A DNA stretch of 64,000 bases from Scatosoma sp045632265. GTDB taxonomy: Bacteria > Bacillota > Clostridia > Christensenellales > Borkfalkiaceae. A program made the position numbers and the translations under genes. The notes below the pieces were generated by a model, which worked only from the letters and a program-made list of their open reading frames with translations, had not been told where the DNA came from and made no database searches. Location of the stretch: positions 25,060-89,059 of the forward strand of contig JAZQWG010000031.1 of the NCBI GenBank assembly GCA_045632265.1, given 5' to 3'. Below are positions 7,818-16,439 of the stretch, piece after piece (position 1 is the stretch's first letter; each line of letters opens with the position of its first letter).

Positions 7818-8399
7818 ATGGAAGAAAAAGAAATTTTATTAAGAGCAAAAACTTACATCGACAAACTTGCAAACGGAATTAACCCGTTGGACGATTCGCC
7901 CGTTAAAGATGACGATATCGTGAACAACGTTCGGATTTCAAGATGTCTTTTTTACGTATCGGGCGTTTTGCAACAGGTGATTGAAAATGGTGTGGGCGTT
8001 CAAAAAAAGCATGCTAAAAAAGTAGATTTTTTTATTACGCAAGACGCTATCGAAAAGATAGAATATTCTGATACGCCGCTTGTGCTTAAAGAATTTGTAC
8101 AAAGGATTAACGAAACCATCAATCAAGACAAAGTAAAAACTTTGCCTGCTGTGGCGTATAGAGGTTGGTTGCAACAAGCAGGGCTTTTAGTTCCTACCGA
8201 AACATATCAAGTTTTGCCTACGGAAACAGGTGTAGAGGTTGGCATTTCTTTGGAAAATAGAATCGGTTCAAAAGGGGAATATACGGTAGTTGTGTATAAT
8301 CGCAATGCACAAGAATTTATCGTCAATCATCTTCAAGAAATTGCAAACTTTCAAATAGAAAGAAAAATCAATATGAAAAAAGCAAAAGAAGAGAAGTAA
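7818..8399 (+). CDS. Conserved-looking hypothetical protein
   Basis: A 193-residue soluble protein that I do not recognise. It begins MEEKEILLRAKTYIDKLANGINPL, is mostly alpha-helical and charged in the first 130 residues, then has a beta-rich part (VGISLENRIG..GEYTVVVYN) and a Lys-rich tail. No signal peptide, membrane segment or metal-binding motif is visible. The ATG at 7818 is chosen because the frame upstream overlaps the membrane-protein gene; GGCGGA is a weak ribosome-binding site. It ends the operon before a bidirectional terminator. Confidence 0.7.
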   Translation: MEEKEILLRAKTYIDKLANGINPLDDSPVKDDDIVNNVRISRCLFYVSGVLQQVIENGVGVQKKHAKKVDFFITQDAIEKIEYSDTPLVLKEFVQRINETINQDKVKTLPAVAYRGWLQQAGLLVPTETYQVLPTETGVEVGISLENRIGSKGEYTVVVYNRNAQEFIVNHLQEIANFQIERKINMKKAKEEK

Positions 8400-8410
8400 A
8401 CAACAAAACA

Positions 8411-8447
8411 AAACCGCCTCGACAGTTTGTCGGGGCGGTGATTTTTA
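8411..8447. terminator. Bidirectional terminator between convergent genes
   Basis: CCGCCTCGACA (about 8414-8424) pairs with TGTCGGGGCGG (8428-8438). Downstream on plus is GATTTTT, and on minus a T-rich run (GGTTTTGTTTTG), so it can serve both the plus operon and the minus-strand transporter gene. Confidence 0.82.
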
Positions 8448-8455
8448 TGCTGAAA

Positions 8456-9622
8456 TTATACGAAGGGATGTTCTACACGGATAACGCAAGCGCATTCGGG
8501 GCGGGCTTCTTTGATTTTTTCTATCACTTGTTTTTCCGCATCCTTGGTGCACGTTTCGCAATCGGTGGGCACGACAAGGTCGAAAATAAGGTTGATATTC
8601 GTTTCCCCTTTCGTCATGCGGAAATCGTGTATGGAAAACGTTTCGTCCACTTCTTTTGCCTTGCATTCCGCAAGCGCGCGCAGTTCGTTGACAAGGGGAT
8701 CGTCCACAACTAACGGGTCAAGGTGCACGGTGACGATACAGCCGAATTTTTCGTGCATATCCCGTTCCATTTGGTCCACTTCTTCGTGGGCAACGTTGAT
8801 GTCGCAATCGGACGGCACTTCCGCATGGAAGGACACGATTTGTCTGCCGGGGCCGTAATCGTGCACCATAACGTCGTGTATGCCCACAATGCGCGTATAA
8901 GACTTTGTAAAGGCGTAAATACTGTCGATAAACGCAGGGTCGGGGGTAGAGCCGAGAAGCAAATCAATCGTCTCTTTAGCGGCTCTTAAACCGGTGAAAA
9001 GGATAAACGCCGCAACCAAAATCCCCGCATATCCGTCGATATGGACGCCCCATGTACGAGATATAAGCGCACAGCCAAGCACCAAGGTGGTTGCGATACA
9101 ATCGGTGAGCGAATCGGCAGCCGCCGCCTTGACGGGGGAAGATTGTATTTTTTTGCCTATCTTGCGATAGAAGAAAAACAGCCAAACCTTGACGAGAATA
9201 GAAGCGGCAAGGATAATCAGCGTGATATTTCCCACGTTTGGAAGGGTGGGGTTGATAATTTTTTCAATCGAGCCTTTGAAGAGTTCAAACCCAACGAGAA
9301 TAATCAACATATCGACGATAAAGCCTGCCACGTATTCGTATCTGCCGTGTCCCAAAGGGTGTTCTTTATCTACGGGCTTGTTGGCAAGGCGCACGCCCAG
9401 CATGGTGACGATGGACGAGCCCGCATCGGAAATATTGTTAAAGGCATCGGCGATAATGGCTACGGAAAAGGATAAAATACCCATGACGAGTTTGCCGATA
9501 AACAGCAAAACGTTGGCGATAATCCCCGTTATCCCCGCAAGCATAGCGTATTTTGCGCGCACTTTGGGGTTGGTGACGTCTTTGTCCTTCCCGATAAATG
9601 CGCCGATTAGTAAGTTTGTCAT
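8456..9622 (-). CDS. Cation diffusion facilitator (CDF) family metal exporter
   Basis: A 388-residue CDF transporter that exports divalent metal ions (Zn, Fe, Mn or Co) against protons. The metal-site segments are AIIADAFNNISDAGSS in the second membrane helix and KAAAADSLTDCIATT in the fifth. Six membrane segments are followed by a cytoplasmic ferredoxin-like domain (about residues 215-385) with HDVMVHDYGPGRQIVSFHAEV. The start has AAGGGGGCAG upstream. Close to it, divergently, lies a Mn-riboswitch-controlled antiporter, so the pair may handle metal efflux together; the metal itself cannot be read from sequence. Confidence 0.9.
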   Translation of the reverse strand: MTNLLIGAFIGKDKDVTNPKVRAKYAMLAGITGIIANVLLFIGKLVMGILSFSVAIIADAFNNISDAGSSIVTMLGVRLANKPVDKEHPLGHGRYEYVAGFIVDMLIILVGFELFKGSIEKIINPTLPNVGNITLIILAASILVKVWLFFFYRKIGKKIQSSPVKAAAADSLTDCIATTLVLGCALISRTWGVHIDGYAGILVAAFILFTGLRAAKETIDLLLGSTPDPAFIDSIYAFTKSYTRIVGIHDVMVHDYGPGRQIVSFHAEVPSDCDINVAHEEVDQMERDMHEKFGCIVTVHLDPLVVDDPLVNELRALAECKAKEVDETFSIHDFRMTKGETNINLIFDLVVPTDCETCTKDAEKQVIEKIKEARPECACVIRVEHPFV

Positions 9623-9653
9623 ACTGCCCCCTTAAAGAGTTTGGATAAGATTT

Positions 9654-9682
9654 ATTATATGCCACCCGCGCCCGTTTGTCAA
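9654..9682 (-). promoter_or_regulatory. Promoter of the CDF exporter gene
   Basis: On the minus strand TTGACA (plus-strand 9677-9682), 17-bp spacer, TATAAT (9654-9659), about 30 bp upstream of the start codon. Confidence 0.82.
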
Positions 9683-9721
9683 TGAAAAAGCGGAAATTTC
9701 CTAAAAAGACGTAAAAAATCG

Positions 9722-9751
9722 TTGACAAAATCTTTTATTATATGCTACAAT
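9722..9751 (+). promoter_or_regulatory. Promoter of the Mn-riboswitch/antiporter transcript
   Basis: TTGACA (9722-9727), 18-bp spacer, TACAAT (9746-9751), placing the transcription start about 6 bp before the riboswitch aptamer. Confidence 0.82.
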
Positions 9752-9761
9752 TTTTTATGTC

Positions 9762-9846
9762 ATAGGGGAGTAGTCGGCTTGAAAAAGTCGTTACGTCTAC
9801 AACACTGAAATGCACAATTTCAGGCGTAATGGTAAACGACAAGACT
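9762..9846 (+). promoter_or_regulatory. yybP-ykoY (manganese) riboswitch aptamer
   Basis: It begins with the diagnostic GGGGAGTAG (9765-9773), contains a CTGAAAT/ATTTCAG hairpin (about 9805-9822), and closes with AACGACAAGACT. A helix pairs GTCGTTACG (9787-9795) with CGTAA...AACGAC. This matches the general form of the yybP-ykoY family, which senses Mn2+ and turns on exporters. A terminator and then a CaCA antiporter gene follow, the expected context. Confidence 0.8.
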
Positions 9847-9897
9847 TATGCGCAACGCCCAAAGTGGGCGTATTTGCGCGTAGGTCTTTATTTTTTT
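9842..9897 (+). terminator. Terminator of the Mn riboswitch expression platform
   Basis: A long hairpin from AGACTTATGCGCAA...GCCCA to TGGGC...TTGCGCGTAGGTCT, followed by TTATTTTTTT. Its 5' arm overlaps the 3' strand of the aptamer (CAAGACT), so metal binding can sequester it and permit transcription. Confidence 0.82.
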
Positions 9898-9921
9898 GTA
9901 AAAAACAAAGGAGCTAAAAGT

Positions 9922-10953
9922 ATGTTTTGGACTATTTTTTGGGCGGTAATTATGGTTATCGGCGGCTTCGCTTTTCTCGTAAAGGGCGCAGACTGGTTCG
10001 TTGACGGCGCGGCGGGGCTTGCGGCAAAACTTCGCATTCCGCAACTCGTCATCGGTTTGACAATCGTGGCGTTTGGCACGAGCGCGCCCGAGCTTGCAAC
10101 GTCGGTTATTTCGGCTATCGGCGGGGACGTGGGTATTGCCGTAGGCAACGTTCTTGGTAGCAACATCACCAATATCTTGCTCATCTTGGGTTTGTCGGCT
10201 GTTTTTTGCGCTTTGCCCGTGCAAAGGGATTCGCTTATCCTTGATTTGCCCTTGCTTTTAGGCGCTTCGACGTTGATTGTTCTCTTCGGTGCGTTCGACG
10301 ACAAAATCGGCAGATTAGAAGGTGGCATCATGGTGCTTATCCTTATCGGCTACACCGTATTTTTGATTATGAACGCGCTTCGCTCGCGTGATAAGGAAAA
10401 CGCTTTAGCCGACCTTGAAAACCACGAAGTTGTGGTGGAAAAGGAAGAAGAAAAGAAGGGCGGCTTTGCTGGCTGGTATGAAAAAATGAAAGAGCACACG
10501 TGGTTTTTGGGTATAGCAACGGTGGTAGGGCTTGGCCTTGTAGTAGGCGGGGCTATGCTTGCGGTTGCGGGCGCAAAGACGATTGCGGCGGAAATCGGTA
10601 TCAACCAAAAAATCATCGGTTTGACGGTGGTTGCAATCGGTACGTCCTTGCCCGAACTTATCACTTCGGTTGTGGCGGCAAAGAAAGGGGAAACGGACAT
10701 TGCCATCGGCAACATCGTAGGTAGCAACATTTTCAATATCTTGATGGTTGCAGGGCTTTCGGCACTCATTATGCCCTTGCCTTTCTCGTCGCAAGGCGTC
10801 ACCTTCCTTTGGGACGGCATTATCGCACTCGGCGCGGCGGCGCTTTTGGCAATTCTTGCCTACCTTCCCGGGCACAAAATCAATAGAGTGGGCGGTTGCA
10901 TCATGTTGACGGGCTTCGTTGCGTACTATACGTACTTGTTCGTAATGATGTAA
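9922..10953 (+). CDS. CaCA-family cation antiporter (YrbG-like), likely Mn2+/Ca2+ efflux
   Basis: A 343-residue, roughly ten-helix antiporter with the two inverted alpha repeats of the Ca2+:cation antiporter family: VAFGTSAPELATSV with VGNVLGSNITNILL, and VAIGTSLPELITSV with IGNIVGSNIFNIL. A charged cytoplasmic loop (VVVEKEEEKKGG) separates the halves. The start ATG at 9922 has AAAGGAGC upstream; the longer frame from 9829 runs through the riboswitch and is discarded. Family members exchange Ca2+ for Na+ or H+; because a Mn-type riboswitch controls this gene, Mn2+ export is the better inference. Confidence 0.9.
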   Translation: MFWTIFWAVIMVIGGFAFLVKGADWFVDGAAGLAAKLRIPQLVIGLTIVAFGTSAPELATSVISAIGGDVGIAVGNVLGSNITNILLILGLSAVFCALPVQRDSLILDLPLLLGASTLIVLFGAFDDKIGRLEGGIMVLILIGYTVFLIMNALRSRDKENALADLENHEVVVEKEEEKKGGFAGWYEKMKEHTWFLGIATVVGLGLVVGGAMLAVAGAKTIAAEIGINQKIIGLTVVAIGTSLPELITSVVAAKKGETDIAIGNIVGSNIFNILMVAGLSALIMPLPFSSQGVTFLWDGIIALGAAALLAILAYLPGHKINRVGGCIMLTGFVAYYTYLFVMM

Positions 10954-11003
10954 AAAAATGATGGAAAAAAGCAAAATTTCTTTGAAAAGTAAAGCAAAAA
11001 CGC

Positions 11004-11032
11004 TTGCCAAGCAAGGCAAAATCGTATATAAT
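11004..11032 (+). promoter_or_regulatory. rplS promoter
   Basis: TTGCCA (11004-11009), 17-bp spacer, TATAAT (11027-11032), just before the L19 leader. Confidence 0.75.
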
Positions 11033-11040
11033 AGGTAAGA

Positions 11041-11118
11041 CTTCGAACGTTCCGCTGCCTTTTTATTTGGGCATAACGAGGAGTTATGCAGCGGGTTATG
11101 AACGTATCGTAATTAACG
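11041..11118 (+). promoter_or_regulatory. L19 ribosomal protein leader
   Basis: The transcribed leader contains nested helices: CGTTCCGCTGC (11048-11058) pairs with GCAGCGG and a later AACG (to about 11104), and inside it GCATAAC pairs with GTTATGC around a GAGGA loop. It lies directly before rplS, where Firmicutes carry an L19-binding autoregulatory leader. The structure is seen; its function is inferred from that family. Confidence 0.65.
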
Positions 11119-11132
11119 GAGGTAAAGTCGAG

Positions 11133-11477
11133 ATGAAAGGATTGATTGAAGCGATCAACGCAGAAAGCCTTAAAGCGGAAGTTCCTGCATTTGAAGTGGG
11201 TGACACGGTTAAAGTTGGCTACAAGATTATCGAAGGTGGCAAAGAACGTGTACAAAACTTCGAAGGCGTAGTTATCGCAAAGAAGAACGGTGGTATTTCC
11301 GAAACGTTCACGGTACGTCACATTTCCTATGGCGTAGGCGTAGAAAAAACGTATCCTCTTCACTCCCCGAAAATTGCATCCATCACGGTTGTAAGAAAGG
11401 GTAAGGTAAGAAGAGCGAAACTTTATTATCTTCGCAAGTTGACGGGCAAGGCTGCCAAAGTCAAAGAAAGAATTTAA
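11133..11477 (+). CDS. rplS: 50S ribosomal protein L19
   Basis: A 114-residue protein of standard L19 length, located at the 30S-50S interface of the ribosome. Conserved segments include VGDTVKVGYKIIEGGKERVQNFEGVVI, FTVRHISYGVGVEKTYPLHSP and GKVRRAKLYYLRKLTGKAAKVKE. The ATG at 11133 follows GGAGGTAAAG, a strong ribosome-binding site; the longer frame from 11004 includes the leader. It is monocistronic here, with its own promoter and terminator, rather than following trmD as in many Firmicutes. Confidence 0.97.
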   Translation: MKGLIEAINAESLKAEVPAFEVGDTVKVGYKIIEGGKERVQNFEGVVIAKKNGGISETFTVRHISYGVGVEKTYPLHSPKIASITVVRKGKVRRAKLYYLRKLTGKAAKVKERI

Positions 11478-11505
11478 TAGGAAATATCGGAGAGTATCCG
11501 ACAAG

Positions 11506-11547
11506 ACGAGTTTGCTTAAAGTCAAAGGCAAACTCGTTTTTATTTTC
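11506..11547 (+). terminator. rplS terminator
   Basis: ACGAGTTTGC (11506-11515) pairs with GCAAACTCGT (11528-11537), followed by TTTTATTTTC. Confidence 0.88.
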
Positions 11548-11570
11548 TTAAAAAAATATGCAAAATATTG

Positions 11571-11599
11571 TTTACTTTTTCTAGCTTTTAGGGTACAAT
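11571..11599 (+). promoter_or_regulatory. Probable promoter of the comM-dprA-topA run
   Basis: TTTACT (11571-11576), 17-bp spacer, TACAAT (11594-11599), 34 bp before the comM start. The -35 match is weak. Confidence 0.55.
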
Positions 11600-11633
11600 A
11601 ATAGAAAAGGACATATAATAAGGAAGGGAAATC

Positions 11634-13169
11634 ATGATTGCAAGGGTGCAAAGCTATGCTTTATCGGGTTTAGACGGCGTTGCGGTGACGGTGGAAACGG
11701 ACGTTTCCAAAGGCTTGCCCGCATACGAAATCGTCGGGCTTCCCGACGCTGCCGTAAAGGAAGCGCGCGAGCGTGTGAAAAGCGCTATCAAAAACAGCGC
11801 TCTCGAATTTCCTTTACATAAAATCACCGTCAACCTTGCCCCCGCATACGTGAAAAAGGAAGGCTCGTCTTTCGATTTGCCCGTCGCTATCAGCTTGTTA
11901 AAAGCAAGCGGAGTTTTGCAAGCGAACACGGACGACACGGTGTTTTTAGGCGAACTTGCCTTAAACGGCGATTTGCGCCCCGTAACGGGCGTGCTCCCGT
12001 CCTTGATTTCGGCAAGGGATAAAGGTTATCAAAAATTCGTTATTCCTTATGAAAATCGCAAGGAAGCGGGATATATCCACGGCGTAGAAGTGTACGCGGC
12101 GAAAAGCTTGAAAGAAGTGGTGGACCACTTATCGGGCATCACGCCTTTGACGGCGGTGGAAACAACCCCTTTTGAAAGCGGGGAAACGGCGGAAAAACGC
12201 AGCTATGATTTGTCCTTTGTAAAGGGGCAAGAAATTGCAAAACGCGCCTTGGAAGTGGCGGTTGCGGGCGGACATAACATTTTGTTCGTAGGCCCTCCTG
12301 GAAGTGGTAAAACGTTGCTTGCACGCGCTATCCCGTCCATACTTCCCGATATGCGCTTTGACGAAGCGCTTGAAATCACGAAAATTCACTCTATAGCAGG
12401 TACGCTTGGCGAAGAAGGGATTGTAAAAGTTCGTCCTTTCCGTTCCCCCCACCATACGGCGACGACGGTGTCGTTGTGTGGCGGTGGCAACAAGACGGTG
12501 CACCCTGGGGAAATCTCTTTGGCGCACGGTGGGGTGCTCTTTTTGGACGAATTGCCCGAGTATAAACGCTCGTCTTTGGAAGCAATGCGCCAGCCCTTGG
12601 AAGACGGCGTTATCACGGTGTCGAGAGCAAGTGGCACGATCACCTTCCCCGCATCGTTTATGCTTTGCGCAAGCATGAACCCTTGTCCTTGTGGAAATTA
12701 CGGCAGCAAAAAACGCCGTTGCGTTTGCCGCCCTAACGATATTAGAAAATACCACGCTCGTGTGTCCGGTCCGCTTTTGGATAGAATTGATATTCAAGTG
12801 GAAGTGGACGGGGTCGAATACGACGATTTGGTTTCCACAGCGGAAGGGGAAACGAGCGAAGTGGTGAAAAAACGCGCGGACGTAGCGAGAAATATCCAAC
12901 GCCAACGCTTTGAAGGTAGCAAGATTACGTCCAACGCCGAAATGGGCGAAAAGGAAACGAGAGAATATTGCAAGTTGAGCGACGAATGTGAAAACATTTT
13001 GCGTGAAGCGTATGAAAGATTGCGCTTGTCCGCAAGAGCGCGCTCGCGTATCTTAAAGGTAGCGCGCACGATTGCCGATTTGGAACTTTGCGAAACGATT
13101 TTGCCCGAACATTTATACGAAGCCATTTCCTATCGCGCATACAGCGGTAAGGAAGACGAGCTCGAGTAA
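11634..13169 (+). CDS. comM: YifB/ComM family Mg-chelatase-like AAA+ ATPase
   Basis: A 511-residue ATPase of the ComM/YifB family, which in competent bacteria drives branch migration of incoming DNA. The N-terminal domain (about 1-165, starting MIARVQSYALSGLDG) has the usual Lon-protease-like fold. The AAA+ core has Walker A GPPGSGKTLLAR, Walker B GVLFLDELPE, and the zinc-like CASMNPCPCGNYGSKKRRC segment typical of the family, and a helical C-terminal lid. It stands directly before dprA, the recombination mediator, which supports a joint role in DNA uptake or recombination. Confidence 0.94.
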   Translation: MIARVQSYALSGLDGVAVTVETDVSKGLPAYEIVGLPDAAVKEARERVKSAIKNSALEFPLHKITVNLAPAYVKKEGSSFDLPVAISLLKASGVLQANTDDTVFLGELALNGDLRPVTGVLPSLISARDKGYQKFVIPYENRKEAGYIHGVEVYAAKSLKEVVDHLSGITPLTAVETTPFESGETAEKRSYDLSFVKGQEIAKRALEVAVAGGHNILFVGPPGSGKTLLARAIPSILPDMRFDEALEITKIHSIAGTLGEEGIVKVRPFRSPHHTATTVSLCGGGNKTVHPGEISLAHGGVLFLDELPEYKRSSLEAMRQPLEDGVITVSRASGTITFPASFMLCASMNPCPCGNYGSKKRRCVCRPNDIRKYHARVSGPLLDRIDIQVEVDGVEYDDLVSTAEGETSEVVKKRADVARNIQRQRFEGSKITSNAEMGEKETREYCKLSDECENILREAYERLRLSARARSRILKVARTIADLELCETILPEHLYEAISYRAYSGKEDELE

Positions 13170-13177
13170 GGTAGCGC

Positions 13178-14035
13178 ATGAAAGAAAGCGATTGCAAACA
13201 ACTGCATATCGACGACAACGCTTATCCAAGCGAGTGGAAATCTTTGCCCGATGCGCCGAAAACGTTGCAATATTTAGGGGACGTCACCCTTTTGCAAAGC
13301 CGTAAATTTACGGTGGTAGGCTCTCGCACGACTCCCATGCAAGCCAAGAAATTAGGGGGCGAGATTGCGGGCGAGTTGTCGCAAACGTTTACGATTGTCA
13401 GCGGTGTAGCGGACGGCGGGGACGAAGCGGCAATCGAAGGTGCGCTGAAAAACGGCGGCAAGGTGATTTGCATTTTGGCTGGCGGTTTTTCCGCAATGCC
13501 GCAAAGCAATTTGCCCTTGCTTAGAAGGGTTGTCAAAAACGGACTTTTGCTTTCCCCGTATCCTTTTGACGAGCCGACGAGAAGTTATTCCTACGAATAT
13601 CGAAACAAGCTGCTTGCCCATCTTGGCGAAGGCACTTTGGTGCTTGGGGCGGCGGAAAAAAGCGGTGCGTTGATTACGGCAAAATACGCCAAGCAAGCAG
13701 GCAAAAAGGTGTTTGCCTTGCCCTACGCGCCCGGTACGTACGACGGGGCGGGCTGCAATGCGTTGATTAAAGAGGGAGCGTATTTGACGGAAAGCGGCAA
13801 GGACGTGTTTGCTATTTTGGGGGAAGAAGCCCCCGAAAGAAAGGCGAACGTGCCGTTAAGCGACGGGGAATCCAAGATAATTGATTTATTAAAAACGCTT
13901 GCCGATTGCCACGTGAACGAGCTTGCGGAAAAATCGGGCGTGCCCTTGTACAAATTGCGTGCGACGTTGTCGGCGCTGGAAATTAAAGGACTAATCGTGT
14001 CGCTTGGCGGAAACCGCTATGCGAGCGTGAAGTAA
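13178..14035 (+). CDS. dprA: DNA processing protein DprA (Smf)
   Basis: A 285-residue protein with the Rossmann-like DprA core: FTVVGSRTTPMQAKK (GxR motif), TIVSGVADGGDEAAIEGAL, and SGALITAKYAKQAGKKVFALP. A C-terminal winged helix follows (about 225-285, HVNELAEKSGVPLYKLRATLSALEIKGLI). DprA binds single-stranded DNA and loads RecA. Compared with many homologues the N-terminal SAM/HhH domain is absent, so this is a short form. It follows comM by 8 bp and precedes topA, as in Bacillus. No other competence genes are in the window. Confidence 0.93.
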   Translation: MKESDCKQLHIDDNAYPSEWKSLPDAPKTLQYLGDVTLLQSRKFTVVGSRTTPMQAKKLGGEIAGELSQTFTIVSGVADGGDEAAIEGALKNGGKVICILAGGFSAMPQSNLPLLRRVVKNGLLLSPYPFDEPTRSYSYEYRNKLLAHLGEGTLVLGAAEKSGALITAKYAKQAGKKVFALPYAPGTYDGAGCNALIKEGAYLTESGKDVFAILGEEAPERKANVPLSDGESKIIDLLKTLADCHVNELAEKSGVPLYKLRATLSALEIKGLIVSLGGNRYASVK

Positions 14036-14086
14036 ATAACCAAGTTAAAAATTTTAATAGCATATATAGCAAAAAAGGATTACGAA

Positions 14087-16438
14087 ATGGAGCTTATTAT
14101 CGTAGAGTCGCCTTCCAAGGCAAAAACCATCGCCAAATATCTCAAAGGTCAGTATCGTGTAGATGCGTCGGCAGGGCATATCAGAGATTTGCCCGTGCAT
14201 ACGCTTGGCGTTGACGTTGCAAACAACTTTGAACCCAACTACGTGAACTCGGACGGCAAAGAAGACGTTATCCGTCGTTTAACGGACGCAACCAAGCGTG
14301 CGGATAGAGTTTATCTTGCAACCGACCCTGACAGAGAAGGGGAAGCGATTGCATGGCACTTGCAAACGGTGCTCGGTTTGGACGAAAAAGGGAAAAACCG
14401 TATTGAATTTAACGAAGTGAGTAAAACGGCGATTGAAAACGCATTGAAAAAACCTCGCACCATCGATTACGATTTGGTTGATGCGCAACAAGCGCGCCGT
14501 GTGCTTGATAGATTAGTGGGGTATAAGCTTTCCACGCTACTCAACCACAAAATCGAAGACAAAAACGGCAACGGTAAACGCTCCCTTTCGGGTGGTCGCG
14601 TACAATCGGTTGCGCTTCGTCTTGTCGTAGAAAGAGAACGTGAAATTACGGCGTTCAAGCCCGAAGAATACTGGAATTTGACGGCGGAACTTCGTGACAA
14701 ACAGCAAGCGTACGCACCTTTCAAGGCAATGCTTGAAAAGAAGGGTACTCGTAAATACAAGCCTTCTTCCGCAGAAGAAGTGGCACAAGTGCTTGCGGCA
14801 ATCGAACAAGGCGTATTCACCGTTTCCAAGGTGAAAAAGGCGGTTGTAAAATCGCATGCGCCTGCGCCTTTCACCACCAGCTCGCTCCAACAAGACGCAT
14901 CGACGAAGCTTGGTTTTACCGCGCCCGAAACGATGACGCTTGCACAACACCTTTATGAAGGTATCGACACGGAAAACGGCGACCATATCGCTTTCATTAC
15001 GTATATGCGTACCGACTCCGTACGTGTGTCGAAAGAAGCGCAAAATAAGGCTCTTAATAAAATTAAACAAGTTTACGGGGAAAACTACGTACCCGAAAAA
15101 CCCAACTTCTACGCATCGAAAAAGGGTGCGCAAGATGCCCACGAAGCTATCCGCCCTATCGATTTGGATATGACGCCCGATATAGCGAAAAAGCTTTTGG
15201 ATAGAAAGCACTACGCCCTTTATAAGTTGGTGTACGAACGTTTCCTTGCTTCGCAAATGGCGGAAGCGAAATACAACAGCGCGCAAATGGAAATCGACAA
15301 CAGCGGCTATATCTTCAAGGCAAGCGGCAAAGTGTTGCTCTTTGCTGGTTTCACGGCGGTATATCAAGACGTGTCGGCAAAGAAAGACGATGACGATTCT
15401 ATCGACGTTTCCAAGCTTTTGCCCGATTTGAAAGAAGGCGATCAGCTCGATCTCGTTGCTATGCAAAAGGAACAAAAATTCACCAAGCCCCCCCTTCGTT
15501 ATACGGACGCATCGCTTGTAAAAACGATGGAAGAAAAGGGGATTGGCAGACCTTCCACGTACGCAACGATTATTTCCAAACTCATGCAAAAATACGTCAA
15601 GAAAGAGGGCAAATACATGGTACCCACGGCGATTGCATACGACGTTGTGGATATGCTTGTAAAATGCTTTATCGACGTTATGGACGTAGGCTTTACGGCG
15701 GAAATGGAAACGAAGCTCGACGGAATAGAAGAAGGCGGCGTAAACTGGCGTGCAGTTATCGGGGAATTCTATCCCGATTTTGAGAAAAATCTTCGCAAGG
15801 CTTCCAACTACGGCGACGAACAAACGCAAGAAATTTGCGATAAGTGCGGACATTTTATGCTTCGTAGAATGGGCAAATTCGGTAAATATTTGGCTTGTTC
15901 CAACTATCCCGAATGCCACAACATCGTCAGCGAAACGAAAGAAGAAATTTCCCCCTTGCGCTGTCCTAAATGCGGGGAAAATATGGTGGTCAAGAGCGGT
16001 AAGTTCGGTAAATTCTTGGCGTGCCCTAGCTATCCCGAATGTAAATCGACGTTGCCTATGCCCACCGAAGAAGAAGTGAAATACGTGGGCAAATGCCCCG
16101 AATGCGGCAACGCAATGACGGTGAGAAAATCCAAAAAGGGCAAGGAATATTACAGCTGCTCGGCATACCCCACTTGTAAGTTTATGAGCTGGGATATCCC
16201 CACGGGCGACAAGTGCCCCGATTGCGGCGAAGCGCTTGTCAATACGGCGCGCGGCAACGTGAAGTGCAGCAATAAAGATTGCAATTTCCGCATTAAGTAT
16301 TCCAAAGCGGAAAAAGCGGAAAAGGCAAAGAAAGCGGAAGGCGTAGAATTTGTAAACGGCTTCGATGCGCCCCCTTTGATGGAAGAACCGCCTGAAGTAA
16401 GCGGTGGATATATCTTCAACGGCTACGACGACGAGTAG
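14087..16438 (+). CDS. topA: DNA topoisomerase I
   Basis: A 783-residue type IA topoisomerase that relaxes negatively supercoiled DNA. The Toprim domain opens with LIIVESPSKAKTIAKYL and includes TDPDREGEAIAWH. The active-site tyrosine is Tyr306 in FITYMRTDSVR. The C-terminus (from about residue 580) carries four zinc-ribbon modules: CDKCGHF..YPEC, CPKCGEN..YPEC, CPECGNA..YPTC, and a shorter CPDCGEA..CSNKDC. A Lys/Ala-rich stretch and an acidic end follow. The start has AAAAAAGG upstream. Position between dprA and trmFO matches Bacillus subtilis. Confidence 0.97.
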   Translation: MELIIVESPSKAKTIAKYLKGQYRVDASAGHIRDLPVHTLGVDVANNFEPNYVNSDGKEDVIRRLTDATKRADRVYLATDPDREGEAIAWHLQTVLGLDEKGKNRIEFNEVSKTAIENALKKPRTIDYDLVDAQQARRVLDRLVGYKLSTLLNHKIEDKNGNGKRSLSGGRVQSVALRLVVEREREITAFKPEEYWNLTAELRDKQQAYAPFKAMLEKKGTRKYKPSSAEEVAQVLAAIEQGVFTVSKVKKAVVKSHAPAPFTTSSLQQDASTKLGFTAPETMTLAQHLYEGIDTENGDHIAFITYMRTDSVRVSKEAQNKALNKIKQVYGENYVPEKPNFYASKKGAQDAHEAIRPIDLDMTPDIAKKLLDRKHYALYKLVYERFLASQMAEAKYNSAQMEIDNSGYIFKASGKVLLFAGFTAVYQDVSAKKDDDDSIDVSKLLPDLKEGDQLDLVAMQKEQKFTKPPLRYTDASLVKTMEEKGIGRPSTYATIISKLMQKYVKKEGKYMVPTAIAYDVVDMLVKCFIDVMDVGFTAEMETKLDGIEEGGVNWRAVIGEFYPDFEKNLRKASNYGDEQTQEICDKCGHFMLRRMGKFGKYLACSNYPECHNIVSETKEEISPLRCPKCGENMVVKSGKFGKFLACPSYPECKSTLPMPTEEEVKYVGKCPECGNAMTVRKSKKGKEYYSCSAYPTCKFMSWDIPTGDKCPDCGEALVNTARGNVKCSNKDCNFRIKYSKAEKAEKAKKAEGVEFVNGFDAPPLMEEPPEVSGGYIFNGYDDE

Positions 16439-16439
16439 T

